From: JBAXTU01 sp037130015
GTDB taxonomy: Bacteria; Patescibacteriota; Patescibacteriia; 2-01-FULL-39-33
Direction of reading: 5' to 3'
Length of the DNA: 57,350 nt
Assembly: GCA_037130015.1 (NCBI GenBank)
Contig: JBAXTU010000005.1
Span: 1-57,350 of the forward strand
In this document: piece by piece, positions 1-8,856 of the stretch
Numbering within the stretch: the stretch's first letter is position 1
How the letters are laid out: every line of letters begins with the position of its first letter
Notes under the pieces: model-generated
Told to the model about the DNA's origin: nothing
Database searches by the model: none
The model's input: the letters and a program-made list of their open reading frames with translations, nothing else
Program-made: the position numbers and the translations under genes

Positions 1-544
1 AAATAGAAGCAGTATTAGTTCCATTAGATAGTCTAACTGTCGCAGAAGGCCAAGAACTACCAACAACAGTTAATAGACTATCTGGCGTTGTTGTTCCAAT
101 ACCGACTTTACCTTCATTTGTAAGCCTCATTCTTTCTGACCAATTAGCACCATATTCAGTATTAAAGGTTAGGTCAATTCTTCCTGGTCTATCATAAACT
201 AAACTCAAGGCAACATCTTGCTCTGAAACTCCTGTATTAAGATTAATAAATCTACTACCTATAGTACTGCTAACAGTAAGTTTATCTTCAGGATTAGTAG
301 TTCCAATACCAATCTTGCCATCTGCAGTGACGTTAATAGCACCAGAACTTATCGGCGCTGCTACGTTACAACCAGAACTACCAGGTATACAATTAGGATT
401 TAGTTGACCAAAAGGCAAAAAAGCATTCATGGCCATAAAGCCAAAACCAAGAACGGCGAGCACTGCTAAACCGACAAGCAGAGCACTGCTAGTGCCGGTT
501 TCTGTTTGAACTGCTTGTGGTGGCAGTTGGAAATTTTTAGGCAT
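1..544 (-). CDS. VGIGT-repeat surface fibre protein (N-terminal part, cut by the window edge)
   Basis: The reading frame opens at an ATG read leftward from position 544 and runs off the left edge without a stop, so about 181 residues are visible. It begins MPKNFQLPPQ, followed by one hydrophobic segment (about residues 20-45, containing LLVGLAVLAVLGFGF) that probably anchors it in the membrane. Outside this are repeats of the type KIGIGTTNPEDKLTV and KVGIGTTTPDSLLTV. The same GIGT-T-P motif recurs in the 2162-residue protein at 30258-36746, and proteins of this type are common as large surface fibres in CPR genomes. Function, probably adhesion or cell contact, is inferred. No HTH gene precedes it, unlike the other two surface operons here. 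A promoter lies at 577-607. Confidence 0.75.
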   Translation of the reverse strand, partial: MPKNFQLPPQAVQTETGTSSALLVGLAVLAVLGFGFMAMNAFLPFGQLNPNCIPGSSGCNVAAPISSGAINVTADGKIGIGTTNPEDKLTVSSTIGSRFINLNTGVSEQDVALSLVYDRPGRIDLTFNTEYGANWSERMRLTNEGKVGIGTTTPDSLLTVVGSSWPSATVRLSNGTNTASI

Positions 545-576
545 AAGTTTTTTTTATTTAAATTTTTAATGTTTAT

Positions 577-607
577 ATTATATCACATAATTAAAATAAA
601 TGTTCAA
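577..607 (-). promoter_or_regulatory. Promoter of the left-edge fibre gene
   Basis: On the minus strand TTGAAC is followed after 19 bases by TATAAT, with an extended TG one base before the -10. Transcription would start about 25 bases before the ATG at 544. The spacer is longer than the ideal 17, so the extended -10 probably carries recognition. Confidence 0.5.
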
Positions 608-630
608 GTGCTGTGGATAAGTTTTGAAAT

Positions 631-667
631 AAAAAATTACCGCCCTATGCAAAGACGGCAATTTTTT
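631..667 (-). terminator. Rho-independent terminator after uvrA
   Basis: An imperfect stem with CCG/CGG cores sits in A and T runs just past the uvrA stop codon. Read on the minus strand it ends in a run of T. Confidence 0.6.
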
Positions 668-682
668 ATTTTAAATTTTATT

Positions 683-3529
683 TTACTTCAACAATTTTTG
701 TAAATATTGTCCAGTATAACTGTTTTTAACCTTGGCCACATCATATGGAGTGCCACTAGCCACCACTTCGCCACCACCCATACCCCCTTCCGGGCCCAAA
801 TCAATAATCCAATCAGCGGATTTGATAACATCCAAATTATGCTCAATAATCAACACTGAATTGCCTTTATCCGCCAATTGATTAAGCACTTGCAACAAAC
901 GTTTGATATCATCAAAATGAAGTCCTGTGGTTGGCTCATCAAGAATATAAAGAGTCTTGCCAGTCGGGCGTCGTGACAATTCCGTGGCCAACTTCACTCT
1001 TTGAGCCTCACCGCCAGACAGGGTGGTAGCGCTTTGACCCAGTCGCAAATAGCCCAAACCAACTTCTTCTAAAATCTGTAATTTATCAACAATTTGAGAT
1101 TGATCACCAAAAAATTTCTTGGCATCAGCCACGGACATTTGCAGAATATCCGCAATATTTTTATCTTTATAATGAATTTCCAAAGCTTGATGGTTATACC
1201 TTTTGCCATGGCATTCTTCGCACTCCACATAAACATCAGGCAAAAATTGCATTTCAATTTTTACATAACCGTCGCCAGAGCAAGTTTCGCATCTTCCTCC
1301 GCCTTTAACATTAAAAGAAAAATGGCCAAGTTTAAAACCTCGCAGTTTACTTTCAGGAAGTGACGCAAACAAATCACGAATATAAGTGAACACGCCAGTA
1401 TAGGTGGCTGGATTTGATCTTGGCGTGCGACCAATTGGCGACTGATCAATATCAATCACCTTGTCCAAATTTTCCAAACCTTTTATTTCTTTGTGACGGC
1501 CAGGCAAATCTTTGGTGCGATAAAAACGATGCGCCAAAGCCTTACCCAAAATTTCCGTCATGAGTGTGGATTTACCACTGCCAGACACGCCAGTAATACA
1601 CACCAACTTGCCCAAGGGAATTTTAACATCAATATTTTTTAGATTAAATTCGCTGGCACCAATAATTTCAATGGCCTTACCATTGCCTTTTCTGAATTGT
1701 TTGGCAAGCGGAATGCTTTTGGCGCCTGACAAATATAGTCCGGTGATTGATTTTTTATTTTTTTTAATTTCAGCATAAGTGCCTTCGGCCACGACTTCAC
1801 CGCCAAGCACACCAGCTCCTGGACCAATATCCACCAAATAATCAGCCGCAACCATCATTTGCTCGTCATGTTCCACCACAATCACGGAATTGCCCTTATC
1901 GCGCAATTTTTGAAGAGTATCAATCAGCTTGGCCGTGTCCCTGGCATGCAAGCCAATTGAAGGCTCATCCAGAATATACACTACACCTTCCAAACCAGAA
2001 CCGATTTGCGTGGCTAGTTTCACTCTTTGAGCTTCACCGCCAGCCAGAGTATTAGCGCTACGAGAAAGCGTGAGATAATTCAAACCCACATTTTGCAAGA
2101 AGCCAAGTTTTTTTTGAATTTCTTTTAACACCAATCTGGAAATTTTCCCTTCACGCGAGGTAGCCGACCATTTTTTAGCAAGAATATTAAAAAATTCAAT
2201 AGACTCATCAACTGACAAATCAGCCACCTGAGCAATTGATTTATTTTCTATTTTGACAGCCAGGCTTTCCGGACGTAAACGAGTGCCACGACAAATCGGA
2301 CAAGTGGAAATACGCATATAATCCTCCAAAGTCTTTTGCAAATATTCTGATTTAGTCTCGGAATATTTTTCATCAAGAAATTTGATCACGCCTTCAAAAG
2401 CCAATAATTGACCTTCAACTTCGTAGCGTTCATCGCCAGTGCCGTGCAAAATCATATCCAGCACCTTGTCTGGCAATTCCGAAACTGGCGCATTCAAATC
2501 AAATTTATATTTTTTAGCCACACTTGAGAGCAATTTAAAATTAGAATTTTGACTGGCGAAATTCCGGCTCCAAGGCTTGATAGCGCCCTCAGCCAAAGTA
2601 AGCCGATGATTGGGAATAATCAATCCCGCATCCGGCACAAGCTTTATTCCTAATCCCCGACAAGCCGGGCAAGCGCCAAACGGCGAATTAAATGAAAAAG
2701 TACGAGGTTCAACTTCAGCCACGCTATTGCCACAATTACGGCAAATAAAATACAAATTAAAATTCAAATCACGATCTTCCTCGCGCAAATAAATATTCAT
2801 AAAGCCATTACCCAAGTCCAGTGCCAAATTCACATCTTTTTGCAATCTTTGCCAGTCCAGTGAATTTTTGTCTTGGCGTTTGGCCTCTTCGGACAAAGTA
2901 ATGCTATCCACCAAAATTTCTATAATATGATTGATATTTTTATCCAGCTTTAAGTTCCTGGCCTCATCTATATTATAAAAATGGCCGTCAATACGCACCA
3001 ATTCATAATTGCTTTTTCTAATGGCCTCAATCTCGTGTGTGTGCGCGCCTTTTTTGTTATAAACCACTGGCGCCAAAATTTGTAATCGCAGTCCAGCCGT
3101 CAAATCCAAAATCTGTTCCAACACTTGAGAAGGAGTTTGTTTGCTCACCTCATGTCCGCATTTGTGGCAATACACCGTGCCTACCTTGGCATAAAGCAAA
3201 CGCAAATAATCATACACTTCCGTCACAGTGCCCACAGTTGAACGCGGATTAACCATTGATGACTTTTGATCAATGGCAATGGTGGGAGACAAACCTTCAA
3301 TAGAATCCACATCAGGCTTGTCCATCAGATCCAAAAATTGTTTGGCATAAGATGACAAAGACTCGGCATAACGTCTTTGACCTTCAGCATAAATAGTATC
3401 AAACGCCAAAGATGACTTGCCAGAGCCAGACAGTCCAGTAATGACCGTCAATTCATTTTTGGGAATATCAATGTCAATGTTTTTTAAATTATTGACCCTG
3501 GCCCCACGAATGGAAATTTTATTTTTCAT
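683..3529 (-). CDS. uvrA: Excinuclease ABC subunit A (UvrA)
   Basis: Damage-recognition ATPase of nucleotide excision repair; it works with UvrB in the cytoplasm. Two ABC modules are clear: an N-terminal Walker A GLSGSGKSS (about residues 30-40) and a C-terminal GVSGSGKST, each with an LSGGEAQRVKLA-type signature and an ILDEP Walker B. Zinc-binding Cys pairs are seen in CHKCG, CPACRG, CPICRG and the CETC...CEEC module. I chose the ATG at 3529 (starting MKNKISIRG, 948 residues) because the open frame upstream to 3562 begins with TTG and adds residues not usual in UvrA. The length is normal for the family. uvrB and uvrC are not in the window. It stands alone between two terminators, with the fibre gene downstream on the same strand. 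Confidence 0.97.
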   Translation of the reverse strand: MKNKISIRGARVNNLKNIDIDIPKNELTVITGLSGSGKSSLAFDTIYAEGQRRYAESLSSYAKQFLDLMDKPDVDSIEGLSPTIAIDQKSSMVNPRSTVGTVTEVYDYLRLLYAKVGTVYCHKCGHEVSKQTPSQVLEQILDLTAGLRLQILAPVVYNKKGAHTHEIEAIRKSNYELVRIDGHFYNIDEARNLKLDKNINHIIEILVDSITLSEEAKRQDKNSLDWQRLQKDVNLALDLGNGFMNIYLREEDRDLNFNLYFICRNCGNSVAEVEPRTFSFNSPFGACPACRGLGIKLVPDAGLIIPNHRLTLAEGAIKPWSRNFASQNSNFKLLSSVAKKYKFDLNAPVSELPDKVLDMILHGTGDERYEVEGQLLAFEGVIKFLDEKYSETKSEYLQKTLEDYMRISTCPICRGTRLRPESLAVKIENKSIAQVADLSVDESIEFFNILAKKWSATSREGKISRLVLKEIQKKLGFLQNVGLNYLTLSRSANTLAGGEAQRVKLATQIGSGLEGVVYILDEPSIGLHARDTAKLIDTLQKLRDKGNSVIVVEHDEQMMVAADYLVDIGPGAGVLGGEVVAEGTYAEIKKNKKSITGLYLSGAKSIPLAKQFRKGNGKAIEIIGASEFNLKNIDVKIPLGKLVCITGVSGSGKSTLMTEILGKALAHRFYRTKDLPGRHKEIKGLENLDKVIDIDQSPIGRTPRSNPATYTGVFTYIRDLFASLPESKLRGFKLGHFSFNVKGGGRCETCSGDGYVKIEMQFLPDVYVECEECHGKRYNHQALEIHYKDKNIADILQMSVADAKKFFGDQSQIVDKLQILEEVGLGYLRLGQSATTLSGGEAQRVKLATELSRRPTGKTLYILDEPTTGLHFDDIKRLLQVLNQLADKGNSVLIIEHNLDVIKSADWIIDLGPEGGMGGGEVVASGTPYDVAKVKNSYTGQYLQKLLK

Positions 3530-3610
3530 AATTAATAGAAAAATGAGATGTTTTAAAACCAACCTTCATTTTACACTAATAATACGAGGTTGTCAAAGAA
3601 GACACCAAAA

Positions 3611-3649
3611 CAACAAAAAATCCGCCAGAGGTTTTACTTCTGACGGATT
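3611..3649 (-). terminator. Terminator of the glyA-porB-membrane protein operon
   Basis: The arms AATCCGTCAGAAG and CCTCTGGCGGATT pair on the minus strand with one mismatch and a wobble. A T-rich tract follows. It lies between the 125-residue gene and uvrA. Confidence 0.75.
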
Positions 3650-3671
3650 AAGCAATATAACAATTAAACCT

Positions 3672-3700
3672 GAGATCCCTGGTCAAGCCAGGGATGACAT
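3672..3700. repeat. Short palindromic intergenic repeat (TGTCATCCC...GGGATC type)
   Basis: ATCCCTGG and CCAGGGAT form a perfect 8-bp stem around a 5-base loop. The unit ends in GACATTTTTT, so the other strand reads TGTCATCCCTGG. Its ends match the larger repeat at 7051-7223. Palindromes of this kind are widespread in bacterial intergenic DNA. It lies in the 3' untranslated part of the operon. Confidence 0.6.
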
Positions 3701-3703
3701 TTT

Positions 3704-4081
3704 TTAAACCAATTTTTTTCTGATGGTAAAGAAAAATTTTAAGGTCATGACTGCCCAATAAATATAGCCAGCTAAACCAACCAACCAACCAATAAATGGC
3801 ACAATAGCTATTAAACTGCAAACCATAGGCAATAAGAGTAATAACTGAAACCATTTCTTTTTGTCTTCTTTGATTTTTTCAAACACAGCTTTGTCAGCCA
3901 TGCCCCAGGTATAGATATTAATCAAAGTGATAATACCTAGCGCTAAAACTGCCAACCAAATAATTCCCATCACTAATAAGAAAACTCCGGCCAAAACGCC
4001 AAAACCACCCATCATACCAGATTCAAAACCGCCATTAGCTCCGCCTTTTTCTAGAAAAGATGTTAATTGAAACATAAACAT
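3704..4081 (-). CDS. Small membrane protein, unknown function (125 aa)
   Basis: I do not recognise a family with certainty. The protein has three hydrophobic stretches, at about residues 27-58, 78-96 and 98-118. A charged loop (MADKAVFEKIKEDKKKW) lies between the first two, and the C-terminus is basic (RKKLV). This arrangement is typical of short integral membrane proteins. The start is well supported: GGGAGGTG lies 8 bases before the ATG at 4081, one of the strongest Shine-Dalgarno sequences in the window. It begins 39 bases after porB and is followed by a terminator, so it is probably the last gene of the glyA-porB operon. A link to the oxidoreductase is possible but unsupported. Confidence 0.75.
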   Translation of the reverse strand: MFMFQLTSFLEKGGANGGFESGMMGGFGVLAGVFLLVMGIIWLAVLALGIITLINIYTWGMADKAVFEKIKEDKKKWFQLLLLLPMVCSLIAIVPFIGWLVGLAGYIYWAVMTLKFFFTIRKKLV

Positions 4082-4120
4082 ATTTTTTTCACCTCCCTTC
4101 TTTTTAAAGATTGTTATTTA

Positions 4121-5017
4121 TTAAATTAAACCGTATTTTTTAATATTCTCATCGGCAATTTTTTGAATTTTTTTAATTTCAGCCTTGCCAGCAACATCTT
4201 TAAATAAATGTTTAAAGCGTCCTTGGGTTTGTAAAAACTCAGCCACTGGAATTTTTTTGTCTATTTTTATTTTGCCAGTCAGCTTGCCATCAGTGTATTC
4301 AACTATTGGATATAACCCAGCTTGCACGATCAACTTGGCAGCCGGCATCATCTCTTGAGCCAATATACCCCACCCAGGTATGCATGGAGCAATGATCTGA
4401 ATATATTTTGAGCCCTTTATTGTCAATGCTTTCTTAACCTTGTTTTTTAAATCCTCTGGATAAGCCACACTGGCCGTGGCCACATATGGCACCTGATGCG
4501 CCAAAGCAATACCAACCATGTCTTTTTTATTGCCAGGTGAACCGAATGACTCCTTGCCTGCTGGAGCTGTGGAAGTATTGGCGTCAAGCGGTGAAGCCCC
4601 GCTATGCTGATAACCTGTATTTTGGTACGCTTCATTATCATAACAAATATATAAAACATCATCCCCTCTTTGCCACAAGCCAGACACCTGCCCCAAACCG
4701 ATATCAAAAGTGGCGCCGTCACCGGCCAGCACAATCACTTTGGTATGGTCGTTTTGTTTTTTATATTTCAAAGCACTGGCAATACCGGTCGCGAGTGGCC
4801 CAGCATTAGAAAATAAACCATGCATCCAAGGCACTTTAAAAAAAGTATTGGGATATTGGCTGGTTGTCACCTCACTGCAACCAGTAGCATTAGTCAAAAT
4901 CACATCACGGCCTGCCGCTTCGGTAATTAATAAAAGCGCTGTAATCATACCGCAACCAGCGCAAGCACTATGCTTGGGTGAGAAAGTTTTGGAAATTGGA
5001 GCTAAGACTTTTTTCAT
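4121..5017 (-). CDS. porB: 2-oxoacid:ferredoxin oxidoreductase beta subunit (pyruvate type)
   Basis: This is the thiamine-diphosphate-binding subunit of the enzyme that oxidises pyruvate or a related 2-oxoacid to acyl-CoA and passes electrons to ferredoxin. Cys19, Cys22 (CAGCG) and Cys47 (TGCSEV), with a Cys near residue 210 (APCIPGWG), fit the usual four ligands of the beta-subunit iron-sulfur cluster. The thiamine/Mg motif GDGATFDIG with the downstream DNEAY is intact. At 298 residues the length is normal. It overlaps glyA by 4 bases. The alpha and gamma partners are 11 kb away on the other strand (16156-17819). No separate delta (two-cluster ferredoxin) subunit is seen in the window. Substrate preference cannot be read from the sequence. 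Confidence 0.93.
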   Translation of the reverse strand: MKKVLAPISKTFSPKHSACAGCGMITALLLITEAAGRDVILTNATGCSEVTTSQYPNTFFKVPWMHGLFSNAGPLATGIASALKYKKQNDHTKVIVLAGDGATFDIGLGQVSGLWQRGDDVLYICYDNEAYQNTGYQHSGASPLDANTSTAPAGKESFGSPGNKKDMVGIALAHQVPYVATASVAYPEDLKNKVKKALTIKGSKYIQIIAPCIPGWGILAQEMMPAAKLIVQAGLYPIVEYTDGKLTGKIKIDKKIPVAEFLQTQGRFKHLFKDVAGKAEIKKIQKIADENIKKYGLI

Positions 5018-6255
5018 AAATTTTTATACACAGGAAATTGTTTGGTTAATTTTGTCACCTTCAAAGAAATTTTTTGAATTAATTTTTTATCAGTTGGATT
5101 TTTTAATATATCAACTATCCACTTACCAATCAATTTCATTTGTTTTTCTTTCATTCCACGCCTGGACAAAGCTGGCGTGCCTAGTCGCAGTCCTGAAGGA
5201 TTGAGTGGTGTACCAGTATCATTAGGAATCATATTAGCATTGGTATAAATTTTAGCGCCAGCCAAAACATTAGCAGATTCTTTGCCGGAAATATTTAAAG
5301 CACGTAAATCCAAAAGTAATAAATGATTGTCCGTACCACCAGATACCACTCTTATTTTATTTTTCTCAAAAATATCAGCGAGTATTTTAGTATTTTTAAT
5401 TGTCTGTTTTTGAATAGCTTTAAATTTTTGACTCATGGCAAAATCAAAACAAATGGCTTTGGCCGCGATCATGTTTTCTAAGGGGCCACCTTGCAGACCA
5501 GGAAAAACAGCACGGTCAATTTCTTTGGCCAACTCAATGCGAGAAATAATAAAAGCGCTACGCGGACCACCAAGCGTTTTGTGCGTGGTGGAAGTGACAA
5601 TATCAGCATACGGAAACGGAGAGCTGTGAACGCCTGCCACTACCAATCCAGCAATATGAGAAATATCAGCCATCATGAGTGCACCCACGCTTTTGGCAAT
5701 GGCGCCAAATTTTTTAAAATCAATACTGCGCGGATAAGCCGTGGCACCACACACAATCAATTTCGGCTTCTCGGCTTTGGCAATAGCTAATATTTTTTTA
5801 TAATCCAATTTTTCAGTTTTGCTACTCACACCATAATGCACAAAATTAAAAAGCTGGCCTGAAAAATTGACCGGACTACCATGAGTGAGATGTCCGCCTT
5901 GCGCCAAATCCATGGCCAAAATTTTGTCACCTGGTTTTAAGAGTCCCAAATATACAGCCAAATTAGCAGACGAACCAGAATGTGGCTGAACATTGGCGTG
6001 CCATTTATTTTTTGATAATTTAAAAATTTTCAAAGCCAAATCAATAGCCAAATCTTCTATTTCATCAATGGCCTCATTACCAGTATAATATCTTTTGTGC
6101 GGATAACCTTCACTGTATTTGTTGGACAAAGGCGAACCCATGGCCGACAGCACATCACTAGACGCGTAATTTTCTGAGGCAATCATAACCAAGCCATCTT
6201 GCTGGCGACGAACTTCCTGACTTATCAATTTTTTTATTTTAGCCGTGTTATTCAT
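5014..6255 (-). CDS. glyA: Serine hydroxymethyltransferase
   Basis: PLP enzyme that interconverts serine and glycine and loads a one-carbon unit on tetrahydrofolate. It begins MNNTAKIKKL, followed by the hallmark SENYAS and NKYSEGYPHKRYY segments. The PLP-lysine motif STTHKTLGGPR lies near residue 225. At 413 residues it is full length. A good promoter (TTGAAT, 17 bases, TAAAAT) lies at 6285-6313, giving a leader of about 22 bases. It is translationally coupled to porB by a 4-base overlap. The partner enzyme folD lies at 17825 in the operon with the other Por subunits. Confidence 0.97.
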   Translation of the reverse strand: MNNTAKIKKLISQEVRRQQDGLVMIASENYASSDVLSAMGSPLSNKYSEGYPHKRYYTGNEAIDEIEDLAIDLALKIFKLSKNKWHANVQPHSGSSANLAVYLGLLKPGDKILAMDLAQGGHLTHGSPVNFSGQLFNFVHYGVSSKTEKLDYKKILAIAKAEKPKLIVCGATAYPRSIDFKKFGAIAKSVGALMMADISHIAGLVVAGVHSSPFPYADIVTSTTHKTLGGPRSAFIISRIELAKEIDRAVFPGLQGGPLENMIAAKAICFDFAMSQKFKAIQKQTIKNTKILADIFEKNKIRVVSGGTDNHLLLLDLRALNISGKESANVLAGAKIYTNANMIPNDTGTPLNPSGLRLGTPALSRRGMKEKQMKLIGKWIVDILKNPTDKKLIQKISLKVTKLTKQFPVYKNL

Positions 6256-6274
6256 ACTAAAAATTTGTTGTTTA

Positions 6275-6283
6275 TGATATAAT
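6275..6283 (+). promoter_or_regulatory. Extended -10 promoter of rsmE
   Basis: TGATATAAT lies 33 bases before the rsmE ATG, with no clear -35. It lies between glyA's start and glyA's own -10, so the divergent promoters are interleaved. Confidence 0.5.
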
Positions 6284-6284
6284 C

Positions 6285-6313
6285 ATTTTAGCAAAAAATA
6301 ACATTTGATTCAA
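6285..6313 (-). promoter_or_regulatory. Promoter of glyA-porB
   Basis: TTGAAT, 17-base spacer, TAAAAT with extended TGC, read on the minus strand. The predicted start is near 6278. Confidence 0.6.
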
Positions 6314-6316
6314 TCT

Positions 6317-7030
6317 ATGCAAAGATTCTATTTTTCAACCGACAAATTCCAAGGCAACTACGCCGTGTCTGATGATAAAAATCTAATCCACCAACTAGCC
6401 AAAGTTTTGCGTGCCAAAGAGGGCGAGCGTTTTATTATTTTTGATGGCTCTGGTTATGAATACAATTCTCAACTAATAACCTTGGACAAAAAACAAGCCA
6501 AATTTTTACTTCTTGATAAAATAGAAAGTAAAAAAGAATTGTCCAGTGACATTATAATTTATCAATCAATTCTCAAAGGCGAAAAATTTGATTGGTTATT
6601 ACAAAAATGCACGGAGCTGGGCATCAAAAAAATCGTGCCAGTTGTCAGCGATAGATCTATTGTCAAAAATATCACACCAGCCAAATTAAAACGTCAGATA
6701 GAAATTATTCGCGAAGCCACCGAACAATGTGGCCGATCATGTCTGATGGAAATTTCTCCGGCTGTCACTTTTGAACAAGCGCTAAAAACCATCACACTTG
6801 AAGGCGGAGAAAAATTCATCGCCTGGGAAAAAGAAACAGAAAATTTGGTCAGCCCTATCAAAGCCAAAAAAATCAACCTGTTAGTCGGGCCTGAAGGTGG
6901 CTATGACCAAAAAGAAATAGACTTGGCAAAAAAAATCGGCATCACACCGGTCAGTCTGGGCCAGCGCATTTTGCGAGCCGAGACAGCCACCATTTATCTG
7001 GCTTCCATTTTTTCTTATACTAATAACTAA
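6317..7030 (+). CDS. rsmE: 16S rRNA (uracil-1498-N3)-methyltransferase RsmE
   Basis: SPOUT-class enzyme that methylates U1498 of 16S rRNA using SAM. The start MQRFYFSTD, the PUA-like N-terminal part and the C-terminal knot are typical: LLVGPEGGY and SLGQRILRAETAT form the SAM-binding trefoil. I use the ATG at 6317 (237 residues), because the frame upstream to 6305 begins with TTG and RsmE proteins usually start with a short M-x-R-F-F/Y. It is divergent from glyA. No terminator is obvious after it, though the inverted repeat starting at 7051 could serve. Confidence 0.93.
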   Translation: MQRFYFSTDKFQGNYAVSDDKNLIHQLAKVLRAKEGERFIIFDGSGYEYNSQLITLDKKQAKFLLLDKIESKKELSSDIIIYQSILKGEKFDWLLQKCTELGIKKIVPVVSDRSIVKNITPAKLKRQIEIIREATEQCGRSCLMEISPAVTFEQALKTITLEGGEKFIAWEKETENLVSPIKAKKINLLVGPEGGYDQKEIDLAKKIGITPVSLGQRILRAETATIYLASIFSYTNN

Positions 7031-7050
7031 ATCAAAAAACTCACTTAATT

Positions 7051-7223
7051 TGTCATCCCGACCGAAGCGATAGCGTAGTGGAGGGATCCCTTTTAATCAA
7101 ATCTTATGATAATAAAATATTTTAGAAAACACTTATATATTCTTCTAATTAATAAAATGCAATTACTCTTGACTTAAAGCGATTCCTCCACTCGGCCTTG
7201 AGGCCTCGGTCGGAATGACAAAA
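7051..7223. repeat. Long inverted repeat, MITE-like intergenic element
   Basis: Two arms of about 43 bases face each other across a roughly 75-base AT-rich centre. The left arm begins TTTGTCATCCCGACCGA and contains TGGAGGGATC; the right arm read backwards begins TTTGTCATTCCGACCGA and contains TGGAGGAATC. The right arm holds its own small hairpin (GGCCTTGAGGCC). No gene lies inside. The ends resemble the short palindrome at 3672-3700. It fills the gap between the convergent genes rsmE and elp3 and may help end both transcripts. Confidence 0.65.
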
Positions 7224-7267
7224 AAACAACCTCCGTCAGATACTGCTTTTATTTTTTTTATTTAATA

Positions 7268-8815
7268 TTATAAACATTTTACCATATAACTCCCATCCAA
7301 CATATAACCAGACTTTTTATAATATTCCCTCACACCAATACCGGAGATAACCGCTATTTTCTTTTTGCCATTTTGCTTGGCAATTTTTTCAGCTTCAATT
7401 AATAATTTTTTGCCTAGTCCCAAATGTTGCACTTCACCCACACTGCCCAATTCGGCCAGTTGGCCATAGGTGTGCAGTTCACGAATCAAGCCCGCGCCTT
7501 TTAATTCAGAAATAAATTCATTACCGCTAATCCTTAATCTTAAAAAAGCATACAAAACTTTTTCATCTGGAGATTCAAAAGATAAAAAATATTCTGTACC
7601 ACCATTAGCTTGATATTTTATAATATGAAATTTTAATTTTTTAGTTTGTATTGGCTGATGTCCGGCTTCCCTGCATCTAATACATTTGCAATCCCAACCA
7701 TCTTTTTTTGCCTGATTGGCAATGAGCTGACGAAGATTAGTAATTTTATTGCCAGCCACAATTGATTCCTCTGGAATATCGCGAATCAATCTAGTGATGC
7801 GCACCCAGGGCGGAGTGATTTTTTTTATTTTTATTATTAGCTCCAATAACTGTTTGTCAGAATAAGCTTTGTGTTTGCCTTGTTTATATAACTTATACAA
7901 ATCAGCATGTTGATTCACCACACACGGATAAATTTTTATCATGTCCGGCATGTAATTACCATCGGTAAAGATTTTTTTAAACATCGACAAATCTTTGGCC
8001 GGAGTAGAGCCATACATATTAGGCATCAAATGCAAATTAATTTTGAAACCAGCATCTTTAAGCAGTCTAATGGCTTCAATGCTTTGATTTGCTGTGTGAC
8101 CGCGACGATTTAGTTTTAAAATCTTATCATCAGTGTGTTGGATACCCAGTTCCACGCGTGTGCAACCAAGTTCTCGCATTCTCAAAATTTCTTTGGCATT
8201 AATATAATCAGGACGGGTTTCTAGTGTCAGGCCAATACAGCGATGCTTGGCGGTTTCATTTTTCTTTTGCGCAGTTTTTAAATCTTTTGAAGTGCGACCA
8301 TTCAAAGAATCAAAACATCTTTTGATAAACCAGTTCTGATATTTAACAGGCAAATACGACCAAGTGCCACCCATTACAATCAATTCAATTTTGTCGGTAG
8401 GATGGCCGTTGGCGCGCAAAGCATTGAGACGAATTTGCACCTGCTTGTAGGGGTCAAATTTGGCTAGAATCGCCCTCATGACAGCTGGCTCATTGGATAA
8501 GTAAGATTTCGGCATGTTTTTTTCAGTCGGGCAGAAAAGGCAGTTTCCAGGGCAAGGCGAGGCTTTTGTAAGCACCGAAATTACGGCTACACCTGATTGT
8601 GAGCGTATTTTTCTTTTTATCAGTATATTTTCAATTTTGGCATTTGGCTTGATTTTGCCAGCCTTGACCAACTTATGATATGCTGAAAGCAAAGAAGACT
8701 TTTCCGGTGGTGGCAATTTGTGTCGGCCAAACTCTTTTCTGGCCACATTAAAAAATTCCTTTTCGGTTGAAGGCATAAGGTCAAAGATTTTTTTTATGAT
8801 AATTTGTTTGTCCAT
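7268..8815 (-). CDS. elp3: Elp3-type tRNA uridine-34 carboxymethyl synthase (radical SAM plus acetyltransferase)
   Basis: Elp3 enzymes use SAM and acetyl-CoA to put a carboxymethyl group on C5 of wobble uridine (cm5U34). The radical-SAM cluster ligands are Cys88, Cys92 and Cys95 (CPGNCLFC). They are followed by family hallmarks YLSNEPAVMRA, FDPYKQV, GHPTDKIELIVMGGTWSYLP and TLETRPDYIN. The C-terminal GNAT domain shows ELHTYGQLAELG, HLGLGKKLLIEAEKIA and GIGVREYYKKSGY. I start at the ATG at 8815 (515 residues), because the longer frame to 8956 would run through the opposite gene and adds unrelated residues. It is divergent from a Trm9-like methyltransferase with only 21 bases between start codons. 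Confidence 0.93.
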   Translation of the reverse strand: MDKQIIIKKIFDLMPSTEKEFFNVARKEFGRHKLPPPEKSSLLSAYHKLVKAGKIKPNAKIENILIKRKIRSQSGVAVISVLTKASPCPGNCLFCPTEKNMPKSYLSNEPAVMRAILAKFDPYKQVQIRLNALRANGHPTDKIELIVMGGTWSYLPVKYQNWFIKRCFDSLNGRTSKDLKTAQKKNETAKHRCIGLTLETRPDYINAKEILRMRELGCTRVELGIQHTDDKILKLNRRGHTANQSIEAIRLLKDAGFKINLHLMPNMYGSTPAKDLSMFKKIFTDGNYMPDMIKIYPCVVNQHADLYKLYKQGKHKAYSDKQLLELIIKIKKITPPWVRITRLIRDIPEESIVAGNKITNLRQLIANQAKKDGWDCKCIRCREAGHQPIQTKKLKFHIIKYQANGGTEYFLSFESPDEKVLYAFLRLRISGNEFISELKGAGLIRELHTYGQLAELGSVGEVQHLGLGKKLLIEAEKIAKQNGKKKIAVISGIGVREYYKKSGYMLDGSYMVKCL

Positions 8816-8856
8816 ATTCAAATTATAATTATACTTATGAAAAACAATAAAGTCAA
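8816..8856. promoter_or_regulatory. Compact shared divergent promoter, elp3 and trm9-like gene
   Basis: The 21 bases between the two ATGs hold -10 elements for both strands. On the minus strand TTGACT (8851-8856), a 17-base spacer and TATAAT (8828-8833) give a start about 6 bases before the elp3 ATG; a second TATAAT abuts it. On the plus strand TATAAT (8824-8829) ends 7 bases before the other ATG. Both transcripts should be leaderless or nearly so, and the -10 boxes overlap. Confidence 0.65.

Noticed and set aside
3648..3854. Open frames reading VIPGLTRDLRF or EIPGQARDD across 3660-3700
   Set aside because: These are translations of the palindromic repeat at 3672-3700, a known source of false genes.
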